From NCBI GenBank assembly GCA_903835185.1, contig CAILLX010000043.1:1-45229 (forward strand): a DNA stretch of 45,229 bases, read 5' to 3'. The first letter of the stretch is position 1. Each line of letters opens with the position of its first letter. Below are positions 23,867-33,275 of this stretch, in pieces. A program made the translations under genes and the position numbers. This stretch comes from an uncultured bacterium. Lineage in GTDB: Bacteria > Cyanobacteriota > Vampirovibrionia > Obscuribacterales > Obscuribacteraceae. A model generated the notes under the pieces. It did not search any database, was not told where the DNA came from, and was given only the letters and a program-made list of their open reading frames with translations.

Positions 23867-24250
23867 ATGGACACACAACAGTCGCCTAAGCAGATACGTG
23901 ATCCGGCAGTACGCGTCGTGCTCTTGCCTAAAGACACCAATCAACACGGCACAATTTTTGGTGGTGTCATATTAGCTCACCTTGATATTGCCGGCGGGGT
24001 CGAAGCTGCCAAGCATACTGACCACCCTATTGTTACAGTAGCTATGAATCAGGTTGTTTTCAAGGAGCCTGTCCACGTAGGTGAAGTAGTCAGCTTCTAT
24101 GCAAGCACCACCAAAGTCGGCAGGACATCAGTATCTGTGCACATGGATGTTGAAGCGTGCCGGGGCGGTAAGCTTGTGCACGTCACGGCAGCAGATCTTG
24201 TATATGTCTCAATTGACAAGAATGGGGTGCCTAGACCACTCAGACCGTAG
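23867..24250 (+). CDS. YciA-type hot-dog acyl-CoA thioesterase
   Basis: A 127-residue single hot-dog-domain protein. The signature NQHGTIFGGVILAHLDIAGG contains the motif of YciA/BFIT-type acyl-CoA hydrolases (N-x-x-G-x-x-x-G-G-x-x-x-x-x-x-D), with the acidic residue that activates water. It is followed by VTVAMNQVVFKEPVHVGEVV and the beta strands of the fold. It would hydrolyse acyl-CoA to fatty acid and CoA in the cytoplasm; chain-length preference cannot be read. The start ATG 23867 has AGG six bases upstream. The adenosyltransferase gene begins about 35-60 bases after its stop on the same strand, so the two may share a transcript. Confidence 0.9.
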   Translation: MDTQQSPKQIRDPAVRVVLLPKDTNQHGTIFGGVILAHLDIAGGVEAAKHTDHPIVTVAMNQVVFKEPVHVGEVVSFYASTTKVGRTSVSVHMDVEACRGGKLVHVTAADLVYVSIDKNGVPRPLRP

Positions 24251-24284
24251 CGTTTGGAACGAATATGATATCTTTGGTCAGATT

Positions 24285-24896
24285 ATGCAAGCTTCAAAGC
24301 AGGTCAGTTCTATGTCACCAGCAGCGGCCTCACCTCCGCCGGAGAGCATTCGCCTTTATTTAGGTACAGGTTGTGGCAAGACCACGGCTACTTGCGGTGT
24401 AGTCTTGCGGGCGCTCAGCACAGGCAAAAACGTCAGTCTTGTCTTTTTCGATAAGATCGAGCCTAATTCAAGCGAAGGCAAAGCTTTGCGTATCCTGGCG
24501 CAATCTACCGAACCGGGGCTAGGGAACCTGGAGGTGCACTACACAGGTGTCAACAGACTCGGTGCCGGTCCTGGTAGCAGTTTCCGTCTTTACACTGCGC
24601 CTAACGGTATATTGCCCGAAGATACTGATGCTGCCAGAGCAGGGTTGCAATATCTGCTTGAAGCTCTTTCTCGTAAGGACCAGATTGTCATAGGCGATGA
24701 GCTGCTTGATGTTGGCAGGGTGGGGATCATCTCCTGGGATGAGATTCGCCGAGCAGTCTCGTTACGGCAGGATCCTACTATCCTTATTTTAACAGGACGG
24801 CATGCTCCAGACTGGTTGATGGAGCAGGCAACGACAATTACCAGCACCGTTCAGCTAAAACACCACGGTCGTGCTATCGAAGGTCTGGATTGCTGA
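24285..24896 (+). CDS. Cob(I)alamin adenosyltransferase, BtuR/CobA/CobO family
   Basis: A 203-residue nucleotide-binding protein. The P-loop GTGCGKTTA, followed by RALSTGKNVSLVFF, matches the BtuR pattern GxGxGKTTAA...RAxGxGxxV. VIGDELLDVGRVGIIS and LILTGRHAPDWLMEQA correspond to the DE(L/I), TGR-x-AP and D motifs of the same family. These enzymes transfer adenosyl from ATP to cob(I)alamin or precursors in B12 coenzyme salvage or synthesis. Starts at 24285 or 24312 (the second with GCAGG upstream) are both plausible; longer forms overlap the thioesterase and look wrong. No other cobalamin gene is nearby. Convergent with the processing protease gene 36 bases downstream. Confidence 0.85.
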   Translation: MQASKQVSSMSPAAASPPPESIRLYLGTGCGKTTATCGVVLRALSTGKNVSLVFFDKIEPNSSEGKALRILAQSTEPGLGNLEVHYTGVNRLGAGPGSSFRLYTAPNGILPEDTDAARAGLQYLLEALSRKDQIVIGDELLDVGRVGIISWDEIRRAVSLRQDPTILILTGRHAPDWLMEQATTITSTVQLKHHGRAIEGLDC

Positions 24897-24932
24897 TCTC
24901 AAGCCACAGGTTTGAGCCACTCTGGAGATACT

Positions 24933-26297
24933 CTAGTTCTTCGCTCCAGCACCCGGTAAACCAGCATGCCCAGACGAAGCGATAATCTGTTGTTTGAGCA
25001 CCTCTTCCGCTTTCAGTAGTTGAAGATCCTTACCGTCTGCAGGTGATCTCTTAAAGTCCTTAAAAGAGGGATCGAACCACCACGGTCCCTGTCCAGCCTT
25101 GAACTCATCCTCTTTTAGCTTGACTTCGAAATCAGGGACTATACCAGTCTTATGAATGTCTATGTCGTTTGGTGTAAGGTATTTGGCTATAGTGACATTA
25201 ATGCCTGAGCCATCATCAAGTTTGTTAATCGCCTGAACCAGACCTTTACCAAAAGACTTTTCGCCTACCAGCTTGGCTCGTCCGTTGTCGTGCAAAGCGC
25301 CGCTTAAGATCTCGCTGGCACTGGCGGAGCCACCGTTAATAAGGACTACTAGTGGCTGGCGCGTCACCGGGCTGTGGGTAGAAACCTGTGAAGTCTTGTA
25401 ACCGTCAGCATCAATCGTGCTTACTATCACTCCATGATCCAGAAACATATTGGCAATTTCAATGGCATTAGATAGCAGCCCGCCAGGATTGTTTCGCAAG
25501 TCTAATATTAGCCCGCCGGTTCCGGAAAGATCTTTGAGAGCTTTGCGCATCTCTTCATTAGCTTTAGCCGAGATAAAACTGTCTAAGCGAATGTAGCCAA
25601 TGTTGCCGGGAATGGTTGTAAGGTTTGCGACAGCACGGATGGGAATCTCAGCTCTTGTTAGTAAGAATTTCTTGTGCTCAGTGCCACGCAAAACAGTCAA
25701 AGATACCCTGCTGTTAATCGGTCCCCGGATCTCTTTGACCACCACGTCGAGAGACTCACCTTTTACAGGTTTGCCATCCACCTCGACAATTTCATCACCA
25801 GGGTGGATGCCTGCATTATATGCCGGTGTGTTCTCTATCGGAGCAATAACCACCACTTTATGGTCCTTATTCATGCCAAGCTGCATGCCCACTCCAAAAA
25901 GACGGGCCTCTATCTGCGACTTCTCATCGTCAAAAGCATCCCTGTTGAGAAAACGTGTATAAGGATCTCCTAGCGAAGCAAGCATCGTCTCAATCGCTTT
26001 ATGTGAATCATCAAGTGTTTTCAGCTTGCCGTCATAGCGATGCTCCCAGCGATACCAGTCTTGCCCGCCAAATTTTTGTTCGTAATATGACTCTTTAATG
26101 AGCCGCCAGCCGCGCTGATAGAGTTGCTGCGGAGAGACGCTCAGATGAGGGACCTGAGCATAGACAGAAGCAACCCGGATGTCACCAGTGTTTGAGACGA
26201 TACGCAAACCGCACCCCAAACCCAGAACCACCAGGCAGGCAACCAGAGCAACCGCCGCTCTTGCCAGTATCTTTTTCCCAATCAACTTCAATCTCAT
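24933..26297 (-). CDS. C-terminal processing peptidase (S41 family, CtpA-like)
   Basis: A 454-residue exported serine protease. A membrane-targeting helix (residues about 10-33) is followed by the S41 N-terminal region, a PDZ domain (about 130-210; GIHPGDEIVEVDGKPV) and the protease core. NGGSASASEILSGAL holds the catalytic Ser326 and GEKSFGKG holds Lys351, 25 residues later as in D1-processing protease. GLILDLRNNPGG is the strand supporting the oxyanion hole. Such enzymes trim C termini of periplasmic and membrane proteins. I chose ATG 26297; an ATG at 26360 adds 21 residues with a doubtful signal. It is transcribed alone and converges with the adenosyltransferase gene. Confidence 0.9.
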   Translation of the reverse strand: MRLKLIGKKILARAAVALVACLVVLGLGCGLRIVSNTGDIRVASVYAQVPHLSVSPQQLYQRGWRLIKESYYEQKFGGQDWYRWEHRYDGKLKTLDDSHKAIETMLASLGDPYTRFLNRDAFDDEKSQIEARLFGVGMQLGMNKDHKVVVIAPIENTPAYNAGIHPGDEIVEVDGKPVKGESLDVVVKEIRGPINSRVSLTVLRGTEHKKFLLTRAEIPIRAVANLTTIPGNIGYIRLDSFISAKANEEMRKALKDLSGTGGLILDLRNNPGGLLSNAIEIANMFLDHGVIVSTIDADGYKTSQVSTHSPVTRQPLVVLINGGSASASEILSGALHDNGRAKLVGEKSFGKGLVQAINKLDDGSGINVTIAKYLTPNDIDIHKTGIVPDFEVKLKEDEFKAGQGPWWFDPSFKDFKRSPADGKDLQLLKAEEVLKQQIIASSGHAGLPGAGAKN

Positions 26298-26627
26298 GTT
26301 CTTCAAGTCCAATCTCTTTACGTAAAGTAGGTAAACCCAATCACAGAGCAAGAGGCTCATACATCTAACAAGTATCTCTTAAACTCTATATTAACCTTTT
26401 CATCCGTAGATTCAAAACAATTAATTGTAAGCCATCTCTCGGCAACCGAGGGGTGTTCAGGCAGCAATGAGCTGGCAGTCCGGCTTGACCTAAATTTTTT
26501 CCTGTTTCCTTGAGTTGTTGTCGTAATTTAACATTGATTGCAGCATTGTTGGCTGGGACTCCTCGTCTTCTATGGCTTGACGCCAGGCAACTGCGGGACT
26601 AAATAAAGATGCCGTGAGGGTCAGGAA

Positions 26628-27722
26628 GTGGTATTGAGTAAAGGTATGATTGTAGACAAGGAGACGGCATGCGGATGTGCCGTTTTAGCTGCCGACGATA
26701 GCACCGTGGCAGTACTTAATCGCCCACCGGTGCCAACTCATACTGGCGACGGAATGTCTAAAACAACAAAACTATGGCTCAAGCTAATCATCAGTGCAGG
26801 ATTATTTGCCAGTCTCTTCATATTCGGCAAAATTGATCTGAGCAAGACCTGGCAGGCAGCAGTTCTGGCTAATCGCTGGTATCTCAGCGCCGCTGTAATT
26901 ATCTTTCTCGGATCTGTGATACTCAACTCACACCGCTGGCAGCTGCTTGCTGAAGCTGTAGGATTCAAGCGCCCGCTGCATCAACTTGTCCAGTATTACT
27001 ATGTTGGTATGTTCTTTAACTTGTTTCTCCCGTCTACAGTAGGAGGCGATTTTAGCCGCTGCTACTATCTATCTAAAGGAACAGGAAGATATGGACGGGC
27101 TCTTTATTCTGTACTGGCAGACCGAGCCCTCGGTATAGCCGTACTTTTCCTCATGGCTACAGCAGGTATCCTTTTCGGTCCCGGTGGCGCAGGGTTACCC
27201 TGGCAGCTGAAGACACCAATTTTCGCAGGTACCCTTCTTGTATTTGGAGTGCTTCCCTTCGTACCACAACTATCTCGGCTGCTGCTGGGTGAGAAGAACT
27301 GGCTGACCAGGCAATTTAACAACTCAGCTGCCTCCATCTACTGGAGAGACAAGAGACTTTTTTCAGTCTGTATGCTCTGGTCGATAGTACTGCAACTGGT
27401 TATGGTCGGTATCCATATAGTGATCGGGCTGGCGCTAGGGCTCACTAATATTCCTTTGTGGTATTACCTTGTCTTCTATCCATCTGTGGCTGTGCTTGGG
27501 TTCATTACTCCTAGCTTTAACGGCATAGGTATCAGGGAGTGGGCTTATACATACTTCCTCACTATGATGGGAGTCGACAGGTCGCACGCGCTCACTTATG
27601 CATTAATCTGGCTTGGCTTGACCACAGGAATGAGTCTGGTAGGCGGAATTGTTTATCTTCTCGGACACTTTAAGATTGCTCCGGGGGAAGTAGAGCTTCT
27701 CGAGCACGAACCCATGGAGTAG
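26628..27722 (+). CDS. YbhN/UPF0104 flippase-like membrane protein
   Basis: A 364-residue protein of the lysylphosphatidylglycerol synthase transmembrane family (also AglD-like). After a hydrophilic 40-residue start come about eight membrane helices. Family landmarks are LNSHRWQLLAEAVG near residue 105, the stretch YYVGMFFNLFLPSTVGGDFSRCYYLS (in parts) and VLADRALG, then FITPSFNGIGIREWAY. Members move lipids or lipid-linked sugars across membranes. The GTG 26628 start has GAGGG nine bases upstream; ATG 26646 and ATG 26754 are in-frame alternatives, the last directly before the first helix. It stands apart from its neighbours by about 270 bases upstream. Confidence 0.8.
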   Translation: MVLSKGMIVDKETACGCAVLAADDSTVAVLNRPPVPTHTGDGMSKTTKLWLKLIISAGLFASLFIFGKIDLSKTWQAAVLANRWYLSAAVIIFLGSVILNSHRWQLLAEAVGFKRPLHQLVQYYYVGMFFNLFLPSTVGGDFSRCYYLSKGTGRYGRALYSVLADRALGIAVLFLMATAGILFGPGGAGLPWQLKTPIFAGTLLVFGVLPFVPQLSRLLLGEKNWLTRQFNNSAASIYWRDKRLFSVCMLWSIVLQLVMVGIHIVIGLALGLTNIPLWYYLVFYPSVAVLGFITPSFNGIGIREWAYTYFLTMMGVDRSHALTYALIWLGLTTGMSLVGGIVYLLGHFKIAPGEVELLEHEPME

Positions 27723-28100
27723 GGCTGTCCACGCCACGCAAAGTTGATTATTGTGCCAGAGCAACCTGAGCTGATAAGAGTCCAAATAGCGCCTGGTGAA
27801 TCGTTCAGCGTATAAGTGTGACAGCAGCCAACACCGGCAGTAATACCAATCTCTCGGGCAGATAAGATTTAGGCATCACGCGAGCCGAAGTGTTCAAGAG
27901 AAGGAAGCATTTGCCCATCGCTGTCGCACTATTTTGGAATCTCACTACTAGAGAGGACAAGCCGCGCTATGATCCTGTTGTCTGTCGTCAGCCAGACAAG
28001 TCAGGCGCTTCAAAAAGCAGCTACATTAATGCTACGATTATCATACTGCAACCGCCAAATTACAGTTTGCGACCATCAATAAGCTCATGTTGTCAAAGCG
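27723..28100. other. Intergenic region, no gene seen
   Basis: About 380 bases between two rightward genes. An open frame from 27890 runs into the CCA-adding gene in another frame and has no coding look (many Cys and Arg). No terminator or clear promoter pair could be assigned. Confidence 0.3.
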
Positions 28101-29552
28101 ATGCCATCCTTTCCCACAGGTTATCATCCTCTCGAACAATCGTTAATCCGGTGTGTAGTCTCTGCTGCCTCTGCTGCCCAGCTAGATGTCTACCTGGTTG
28201 GCGGCTATGTGCGCGATGCACTTCTTGCACGTTACGGCAACGGAGTTTGCCCGCTTGATTTTGATTACGCAGTCTCAGGCGGATCAGCAATTGACTTTGC
28301 TCGTTGCCTGTGCAGAGACCTCAATGGACATTTTGTTATCCTGAACCAGGAGCTTGACACAGCAAGAATTGTTCTCGACTCAGGCGAGATGCTTGATTTT
28401 GCCGGCTGTGTCGGTGGCGACATTCGCTGCGACATAGTCAGGCGCGATTTCACGATTAACGCTCTTTTCTGGGATCCGAAGACTCCTGGTGAGGTTTTCG
28501 ATCTGATAGGTGGGTTGCAAGATCTCTCCACCTTAACAATCAGGGCTATCAACGAGCAGAACTTCGTCGACGATCCTTTGCGTATCTTGCGTGCTTTTAG
28601 ATTCAGTACTACCCTTGGTGGCAATATCGACTCTGGTACGACAGCAATGATCTGCAAGCATGCTGCATTGCTGACAAACGCAGCGCCAGAACGTATAAGC
28701 TATGAACTATTTACAATTGTTAGCTCCAGCCAGGCAGCAAAGGCCTTGAGATCTATGGGTGAGCTGGGCATACTTGAAATAATCTTCCCAGAGCTTGCCA
28801 AGACACGGACGGTGACCGCCAATACATTTCACCACCTGGACCTTTGGGATCATTCATTGACAGTAGTGGAAGAGTGCGAACGCGCACTTGCTAAACTGCC
28901 TCAGTGGGTTCACGATAATCTCTCTTTTGAGCTCTCTGCAGGAATAAGCAGGCTTCAGGCGCTCAAGATAGCAGGAGTCCTGCATGATATAGGAAAGCCT
29001 GGTACATGGCAGATCACACCAGCCGGACGGCACACTTTTCTCGAGCATGATCGTCTGGGCGCCGAAATGTGCGACGCTCTGTCAGAGCGCCTCCGTTGGT
29101 CGAAGGCGGTATCCCGGTTTGTATCAAGGTTAGTGCGCTGGCACCTTCGACCAGGACAGCTATTCCATCAAGGTCCACCAACAGAAAGAGCTATCTTGCG
29201 CTTTTTCAGAACGATTGGCAACGATGTCCCAGCACTGATGGTACTGGCATTTGGTGATCTGGGAGCAACACATGGACCTGGATTGCAAGGTCCAAGACGC
29301 GATGCACTGCACAGTGATCTCACTCGCCTGCTCGACCAGTTCAATTCTTATCTCAACAGCAAGGAGTCGCTGCAACGATTGCTCAACGGTAATGAGATTA
29401 TGCAGCTTCTCGGCATCGGCCCCGGACCTGTCTTAGGTGAGATGCTTGAGGCAATCTCTGAAGCTCAGGATCTCAAGGAGATACATAACAGAGCTGACGC
29501 CAAAGATTTCGTGCTGTCACTTTATCGCGATCGTTATGTCAGATCGCAGTAA
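28101..29552 (+). CDS. CCA tRNA nucleotidyltransferase / poly(A) polymerase with HD domain
   Basis: A class II nucleotidyltransferase of 483 residues that repairs or adds the tRNA 3' CCA end. LVGGYVRDALL at 32-42 is the flexible nucleotide loop with the GG motif. D53 and D55 in LDFDYAV bind catalytic metals. RRDFTINALFWDP and DDPLRILRAFRFS are motif B and C/D signatures; the sequence between holds the turnover loop. LHDIGKPG followed by a conserved H-x-x-x-G shows an HD phosphohydrolase domain, as in PcnB/Cca fusions with an added 2'3'-cyclic phosphodiesterase-like part. Length fits the bacterial family. The start ATG 28101 has only a weak ribosome site. Gene symbol left open, since CCA and poly(A) activity cannot be separated by eye. 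Confidence 0.9.
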   Translation: MPSFPTGYHPLEQSLIRCVVSAASAAQLDVYLVGGYVRDALLARYGNGVCPLDFDYAVSGGSAIDFARCLCRDLNGHFVILNQELDTARIVLDSGEMLDFAGCVGGDIRCDIVRRDFTINALFWDPKTPGEVFDLIGGLQDLSTLTIRAINEQNFVDDPLRILRAFRFSTTLGGNIDSGTTAMICKHAALLTNAAPERISYELFTIVSSSQAAKALRSMGELGILEIIFPELAKTRTVTANTFHHLDLWDHSLTVVEECERALAKLPQWVHDNLSFELSAGISRLQALKIAGVLHDIGKPGTWQITPAGRHTFLEHDRLGAEMCDALSERLRWSKAVSRFVSRLVRWHLRPGQLFHQGPPTERAILRFFRTIGNDVPALMVLAFGDLGATHGPGLQGPRRDALHSDLTRLLDQFNSYLNSKESLQRLLNGNEIMQLLGIGPGPVLGEMLEAISEAQDLKEIHNRADAKDFVLSLYRDRYVRSQ

Positions 29553-29914
29553 ATTGTCGGTAGGGCTGTTTATCTATAAATCCGAACTTTTTGCTGCCAG
29601 GAGCGTCTTTTGTATGTGAAGGCTTGTGTCAGGTTGATGACCCGCACAGGTGGACATACGAGATCAACGTAGTTCTGCTTGGGACTGCTCTTTCACCAGC
29701 AGATTAAGTTGCAGCTGATAACAGGCTCGCAGATACAAGTCCAGGTGCGACAGGCAACATTTAACCACTTGAAAACCCGCACTAGCGCTTAGAAGGATCC
29801 ATGGCGGGCATAAGACAACCAGAAGAGGCTAAGCCGTTTGCAGGCAAGCAATTTTCAAGAGCAAATTAGGGCTCACGAGTGGGTAGTCTCTCAGAGACAG
29901 GAGCAAGCAATCTC
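29553..29914. other. Intergenic region with a 13-bp palindrome near its right end
   Basis: No gene is visible in this 360-base stretch. The palindrome GTCTCT-C-AGAGAC at 29886-29898 lies 16 bases before the ATG of the next gene and directly beside its ribosome site (CAGGAG), so it could be an operator or a translation-controlling stem. Confidence 0.35.
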
Positions 29915-30193
29915 ATGGATAAGGGTATCTCTATGAACAATACAAAAACAGATAAGCTCCGCAATTACACAATCATCGCCAGGCTCGATGATGCAATTCC
30001 GCTCAACACAGATGAATGGCTTATCGTCGAGCAGCTGCTTAATCAGATAAGTGAGTTTGTGCCAATCTCTCTTCTCAACACATTAAGCGAGGCTATAGTC
30101 GGTTATGCAGACGATCAAGCTCGCCGTGGCTACCTGCTCGGGCAAGAAGATTTAGTAGCTGAGCTACGCAAGAAAGCTCAACGGATAGCATAG
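29915..30193 (+). CDS. Small conserved protein, paralogue of the gene at 41965
   Basis: A 92-residue soluble protein of unknown function. From residue 16 it aligns end to end with the protein at 41965-42243: both have RNY-x-I/V-I-x-RLD, a P-L-x-T-x-EW strand, VEQ-x-L, and the identical 15-residue stretch DDQARRGYLLGQEDL near the C terminus. The N terminus is variable. ATG 29915 has GGAG about 11 bases upstream; ATG 29933 would start the protein directly before the shared region. Charged, helical and lacking Cys, it looks like a small regulatory or adaptor protein. I do not recognise the family. Both copies are followed by genes for envelope or peptidase proteins, but on different strands, so context is weak. 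Confidence 0.6.
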   Translation: MDKGISMNNTKTDKLRNYTIIARLDDAIPLNTDEWLIVEQLLNQISEFVPISLLNTLSEAIVGYADDQARRGYLLGQEDLVAELRKKAQRIA

Positions 30194-30223
30194 GGCAGCG
30201 GCTCGCAGATATAAGCGCCATTT

Positions 30224-31411
30224 CTAACGCACATAATTAAGTGGATTGTTCGGCTTGCCATTTACTCGCACCTCGAAATGCAGGTGTGGACCTGTAGAAA
30301 AGCCGGTAGATCCCTCATTGCCTACTACATCACCCTTCTGTATGTTCTGTCCAGGCGCAACTTTGATTGCAGAAAGGTGAGCATAAAGAGTAGCCATGCC
30401 GTTGCCATGACTGACAATGACAACCTTGCCATAACCACCGTACCAACCTGTATAAAGCACACTACCGCTGTCGGCAGCCTTTATTGGTGAATGGTTTGCT
30501 CCAGCTAAATCAACTCCGGTGTGAAATTTGCGCACACCGAAGATAGGATGGTGCCGCCAACCAAATGGAGAGGTAATAGAAGCGGAAATAGGCATGCTCA
30601 TACTGCCTGAACCTTTAACCACCTCTTTTGTTGAGTGCTGTTGAGCTGTTTCCATGTCACGAATCTGCTGCTCAAGCTGCTGCGACTCAAGAGCCAGTTG
30701 CTTTTCTGCTTGCTCGTAAAAAGCTCTTTGTGTCCTCAATTTATCAGCAATCTGCTCCTGGGTATTCTTCTCCTGGGTTATCGCCAGCGCTTTCTTGGCA
30801 AACTCGCTGACAAGATCTCCCAACTTGTTCTTCTGTTCGTCAAGTTGATCTTTACGAGCTGCTAGCGCTTGCGCCCGCTGGCGCAGCTCTTCCAAGAGCA
30901 TGCGATCAGCTGCAGCAATGCGCTCTTGATAATAGAAGAGATCAAGAAGCGCCTGAAGAGACTGCACTTGAAAAACCATCTCAACTAGATTGAGCCTTTG
31001 TCCCTCATAAATCTCGCGCAGTCTCTGTGCTGCCTGATCACTCAGGCTGGTTTCGTCTGATTTAGTACGATCCAAAATAACCTTTGTCTCGGTCAGCTTT
31101 GTTGCAGTCTTGTGCAGCTTGTGTTTGCTGCTATTAAGAACACCAGTTGTGACATTAAGCTTTGTCTGAATCTTATGTAGCTTGATAAAAGCCAGTCTCT
31201 CCTTCTTGCGCGCCTGTTCTGCCTGTGCTTGCAGCTCTCTGCGCCTGCGCTCAATATCTTCAAGACGCGCCTTAGTGTCTGGAGAAACAAGACAGCTACT
31301 GCCTGGGTGTCCGTGAGCCAGCACCGGATAAGCCTGGCCTTGAGAAGCAAGCCAGATGGCAACAGAAAGAAGCGCTGTAGTTCTGCTTTTGATCAATTCA
31401 GTCCAGGACAA
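30224..31411 (-). CDS. M23 peptidoglycan endopeptidase with coiled coil (EnvC/NlpD-like)
   Basis: A 395-residue exported protein. A signal peptide (about 12-30) is followed by a long coiled coil with heptad-like Leu/Lys/Gln/Glu repeats (about 45-260), then the LytM/M23 domain (about 275-395). Zinc ligands are visible: H-x-x-x-D in HTGVDLAG, and H-x-H in GPHLHFEV; a further His lies in TLYAHLS. It should cut peptide cross-links of peptidoglycan or activate amidases during cell division. The ORF starts with TTG 31411, the only in-frame candidate before the signal peptide apart from TTG 31396, and has a poor ribosome site. It converges with the small protein gene at 29915 (30 bases apart). Confidence 0.9.
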   Translation of the reverse strand: MSWTELIKSRTTALLSVAIWLASQGQAYPVLAHGHPGSSCLVSPDTKARLEDIERRRRELQAQAEQARKKERLAFIKLHKIQTKLNVTTGVLNSSKHKLHKTATKLTETKVILDRTKSDETSLSDQAAQRLREIYEGQRLNLVEMVFQVQSLQALLDLFYYQERIAAADRMLLEELRQRAQALAARKDQLDEQKNKLGDLVSEFAKKALAITQEKNTQEQIADKLRTQRAFYEQAEKQLALESQQLEQQIRDMETAQQHSTKEVVKGSGSMSMPISASITSPFGWRHHPIFGVRKFHTGVDLAGANHSPIKAADSGSVLYTGWYGGYGKVVIVSHGNGMATLYAHLSAIKVAPGQNIQKGDVVGNEGSTGFSTGPHLHFEVRVNGKPNNPLNYVR

Positions 31412-31711
31412 GTGTTACCGCGGGGTGTGAAGCCTGGCGCTCAGTTTACCATTGACAGCTGCAAGAGAACTTCTGCAAGCTTAAGGAACGCACGCTGCAA
31501 AGATTTGAACATTTTAGTCAGCACTGCGCATCCTGGCAACCATTTGCCCACAGTGAATAAGAGCAGCACCTGACAAGAAGAAATTCCTTTAATCCAGCTC
31601 AGAAAATGTTCTCATCAACTAAACCTGAGCGATACTTAACATGGACTCTTTAGCGACGCTTGACGAGTTACAGTATCCAGCCGGCATTAAGAGCAGAATC
31701 AGGGAAAGAGC
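31412..31711. other. Divergent intergenic region, no gene seen
   Basis: Three hundred bases between the leftward M23 peptidase and the rightward aldehyde dehydrogenase. I see no ORF with coding character and no clear promoter pair. Confidence 0.3.
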
Positions 31712-33157
31712 ATGCTTAAGGAAATAGATAAATACCCTCTTCAAATCAGCAGCACAAAATCCTGCCACTTCAGCGAGATTAAGAGCCCGTATAGCGGCGA
31801 GGTGGTTGCATCAGTAGCACAAGCTGACGAATTTGCAGTAGACAGAGCTGTGTGCATAGCTGCGGACAGTTTTAAATCTGCACTTTCCAGAATGCCGGCA
31901 CATCAACGTTCTTCTCTTCTTTCTCGAGCTGCCAGCCTCTTAGCTGAGCACAAGGAAGATCTGGCCAGAACAATAGCTCTCGAAGGTGGCAAACCGATTA
32001 AAGATGCCAGAATTGAAGTCAGTCGGGCAGCAGGCACATTCAAGACAGCTGCCGAGGAAGCTCTGCGGATCTACGGTGAACAACTGCCGATGGATAGTCA
32101 ACCAGGCAATGAAGGACGGCTCGGCATCGTCTTAAGAGAGCCGATAGGAATAGTAGCAGCTATTACCCCTTTTAACTTTCCACTCAACCTGGTGGCACAT
32201 AAGGTTGCCCCAGCGCTTGCTGCCGGGAATACTGTTCTGCTCAAGCCTTCTTCGCAAACTCCAGTCTCCAGCTTTAAGTTAGCCCAGCTACTTGCTGAAG
32301 CTGGACTTCCAGACGGGGCACTGCAAGTGATACCATGCGGAGCGGCAGCTCGCAGCCAACTGGTAGCAGACCACCGTCTGGCTATGCTCACCTTTACCGG
32401 CAGCCCGGCTGTAGGCTGGCAGTTGCGCCGCGAAGTTGCCGCCGGAGTAAGAACTGTTCTGGAGCTCGGCGGTAATGCCGGACTTGTAGTGCATGATGAC
32501 GCTGATCTGGCAAGCGCTGCTCAAGCAGCCTGCCGTGGTGGCTATGCCCATGCCGGTCAGGTCTGCATATCAGTACAACGTGTTTATGTGCAGAAGAAAG
32601 TTTATGCTGCTTTTTTAGATCGTTTTGTCACTATTGTTAAGTCCTTGAAGTGTGGCGACCCGCTAGCAGAGACCACAGATGTTGGACCGCTTGTCAACGG
32701 CGCCGCAGTTGCTAAGACTGTCCAATGGCTGGAAGCTGCAGTAGCAGGTGGTGCAGCTCTTGTGACCGGTGGCGCAGTGTTGCCTGGCAATATAGTGGAG
32801 CCTGCAGTTTTGACCAATACCACACCAGATATGCTGGTCATCTGTCAAGAAGTTTTCGGTCCGGTAGTCTCTGTAATGCCTTATGAAACAATCGCTGAAG
32901 CGGCCACTGCAGTCAATGACAGGCATTACGGCTTGCAAGCTGGAGTTTTTACCAGCAACCTTGAAGTTGCCTTCCAACTGGCACGTAGCATCGATGCCGG
33001 AGGTGTGATGATTAACGACGCTCCAACTTTTCGGTCCGACCACATGCCGTATGGCGGACGCCATCAGTCAGGACTGGGGCTGGAAGGTGTCAGGTATGCT
33101 GTTGCCGAGATGACTCAGCCTAAGTTTATCTGTCTAAACCTGCCCAAGCTGGCTTAA
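31712..33157 (+). CDS. NAD(P)-dependent aldehyde dehydrogenase
   Basis: A 481-residue ALDH-superfamily enzyme that oxidises an aldehyde to the acid. Visible landmarks are the oxyanion Asn155 in TPFNFPLN, the cofactor-binding Lys178 in VLLKPSS, the fingerprint FTGSPAVG at 228-235, general base Glu251 in LELGG, and nucleophile Cys285 in GQVCISVQR. The phrase GQVCISVQRV is typical of the group that includes lactaldehyde-like and glyceraldehyde-3-phosphate (non-phosphorylating) dehydrogenases, so the substrate could be a small hydroxyaldehyde or sugar phosphate. ATG 31712 was chosen; it has GGGAAAG about six bases upstream. NanE follows after 160 bases, hinting at sugar metabolism but not proving a pathway. 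Confidence 0.9.
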   Translation: MLKEIDKYPLQISSTKSCHFSEIKSPYSGEVVASVAQADEFAVDRAVCIAADSFKSALSRMPAHQRSSLLSRAASLLAEHKEDLARTIALEGGKPIKDARIEVSRAAGTFKTAAEEALRIYGEQLPMDSQPGNEGRLGIVLREPIGIVAAITPFNFPLNLVAHKVAPALAAGNTVLLKPSSQTPVSSFKLAQLLAEAGLPDGALQVIPCGAAARSQLVADHRLAMLTFTGSPAVGWQLRREVAAGVRTVLELGGNAGLVVHDDADLASAAQAACRGGYAHAGQVCISVQRVYVQKKVYAAFLDRFVTIVKSLKCGDPLAETTDVGPLVNGAAVAKTVQWLEAAVAGGAALVTGGAVLPGNIVEPAVLTNTTPDMLVICQEVFGPVVSVMPYETIAEAATAVNDRHYGLQAGVFTSNLEVAFQLARSIDAGGVMINDAPTFRSDHMPYGGRHQSGLGLEGVRYAVAEMTQPKFICLNLPKLA

Positions 33158-33275
33158 GCTACACAACAATAAGAGAAATATGGCAATAGACTGGATTACC
33201 TGATTGACAACTGCGAACCACCGTAAGCCCCGAAGAGATGCCAGAAGAACGCTCAGCGGTCGAGTTGCGCCAACC

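Noticed and set aside
23672..23947. 91-codon minus-strand frame overlapping the thioesterase start
   Set aside because: Overlaps a well-supported gene and shows no family resemblance or ribosome site.
24099..24284. N-terminal extension of the adenosyltransferase frame into the thioesterase gene
   Set aside because: The P-loop domain begins only after 24312, and the extension would overlap 150 bases of a confident gene.
27890..28258. 122-codon plus-strand frame overlapping the CCA-adding gene
   Set aside because: Runs into a confident gene in another frame and is Cys/Arg-rich without a ribosome site.
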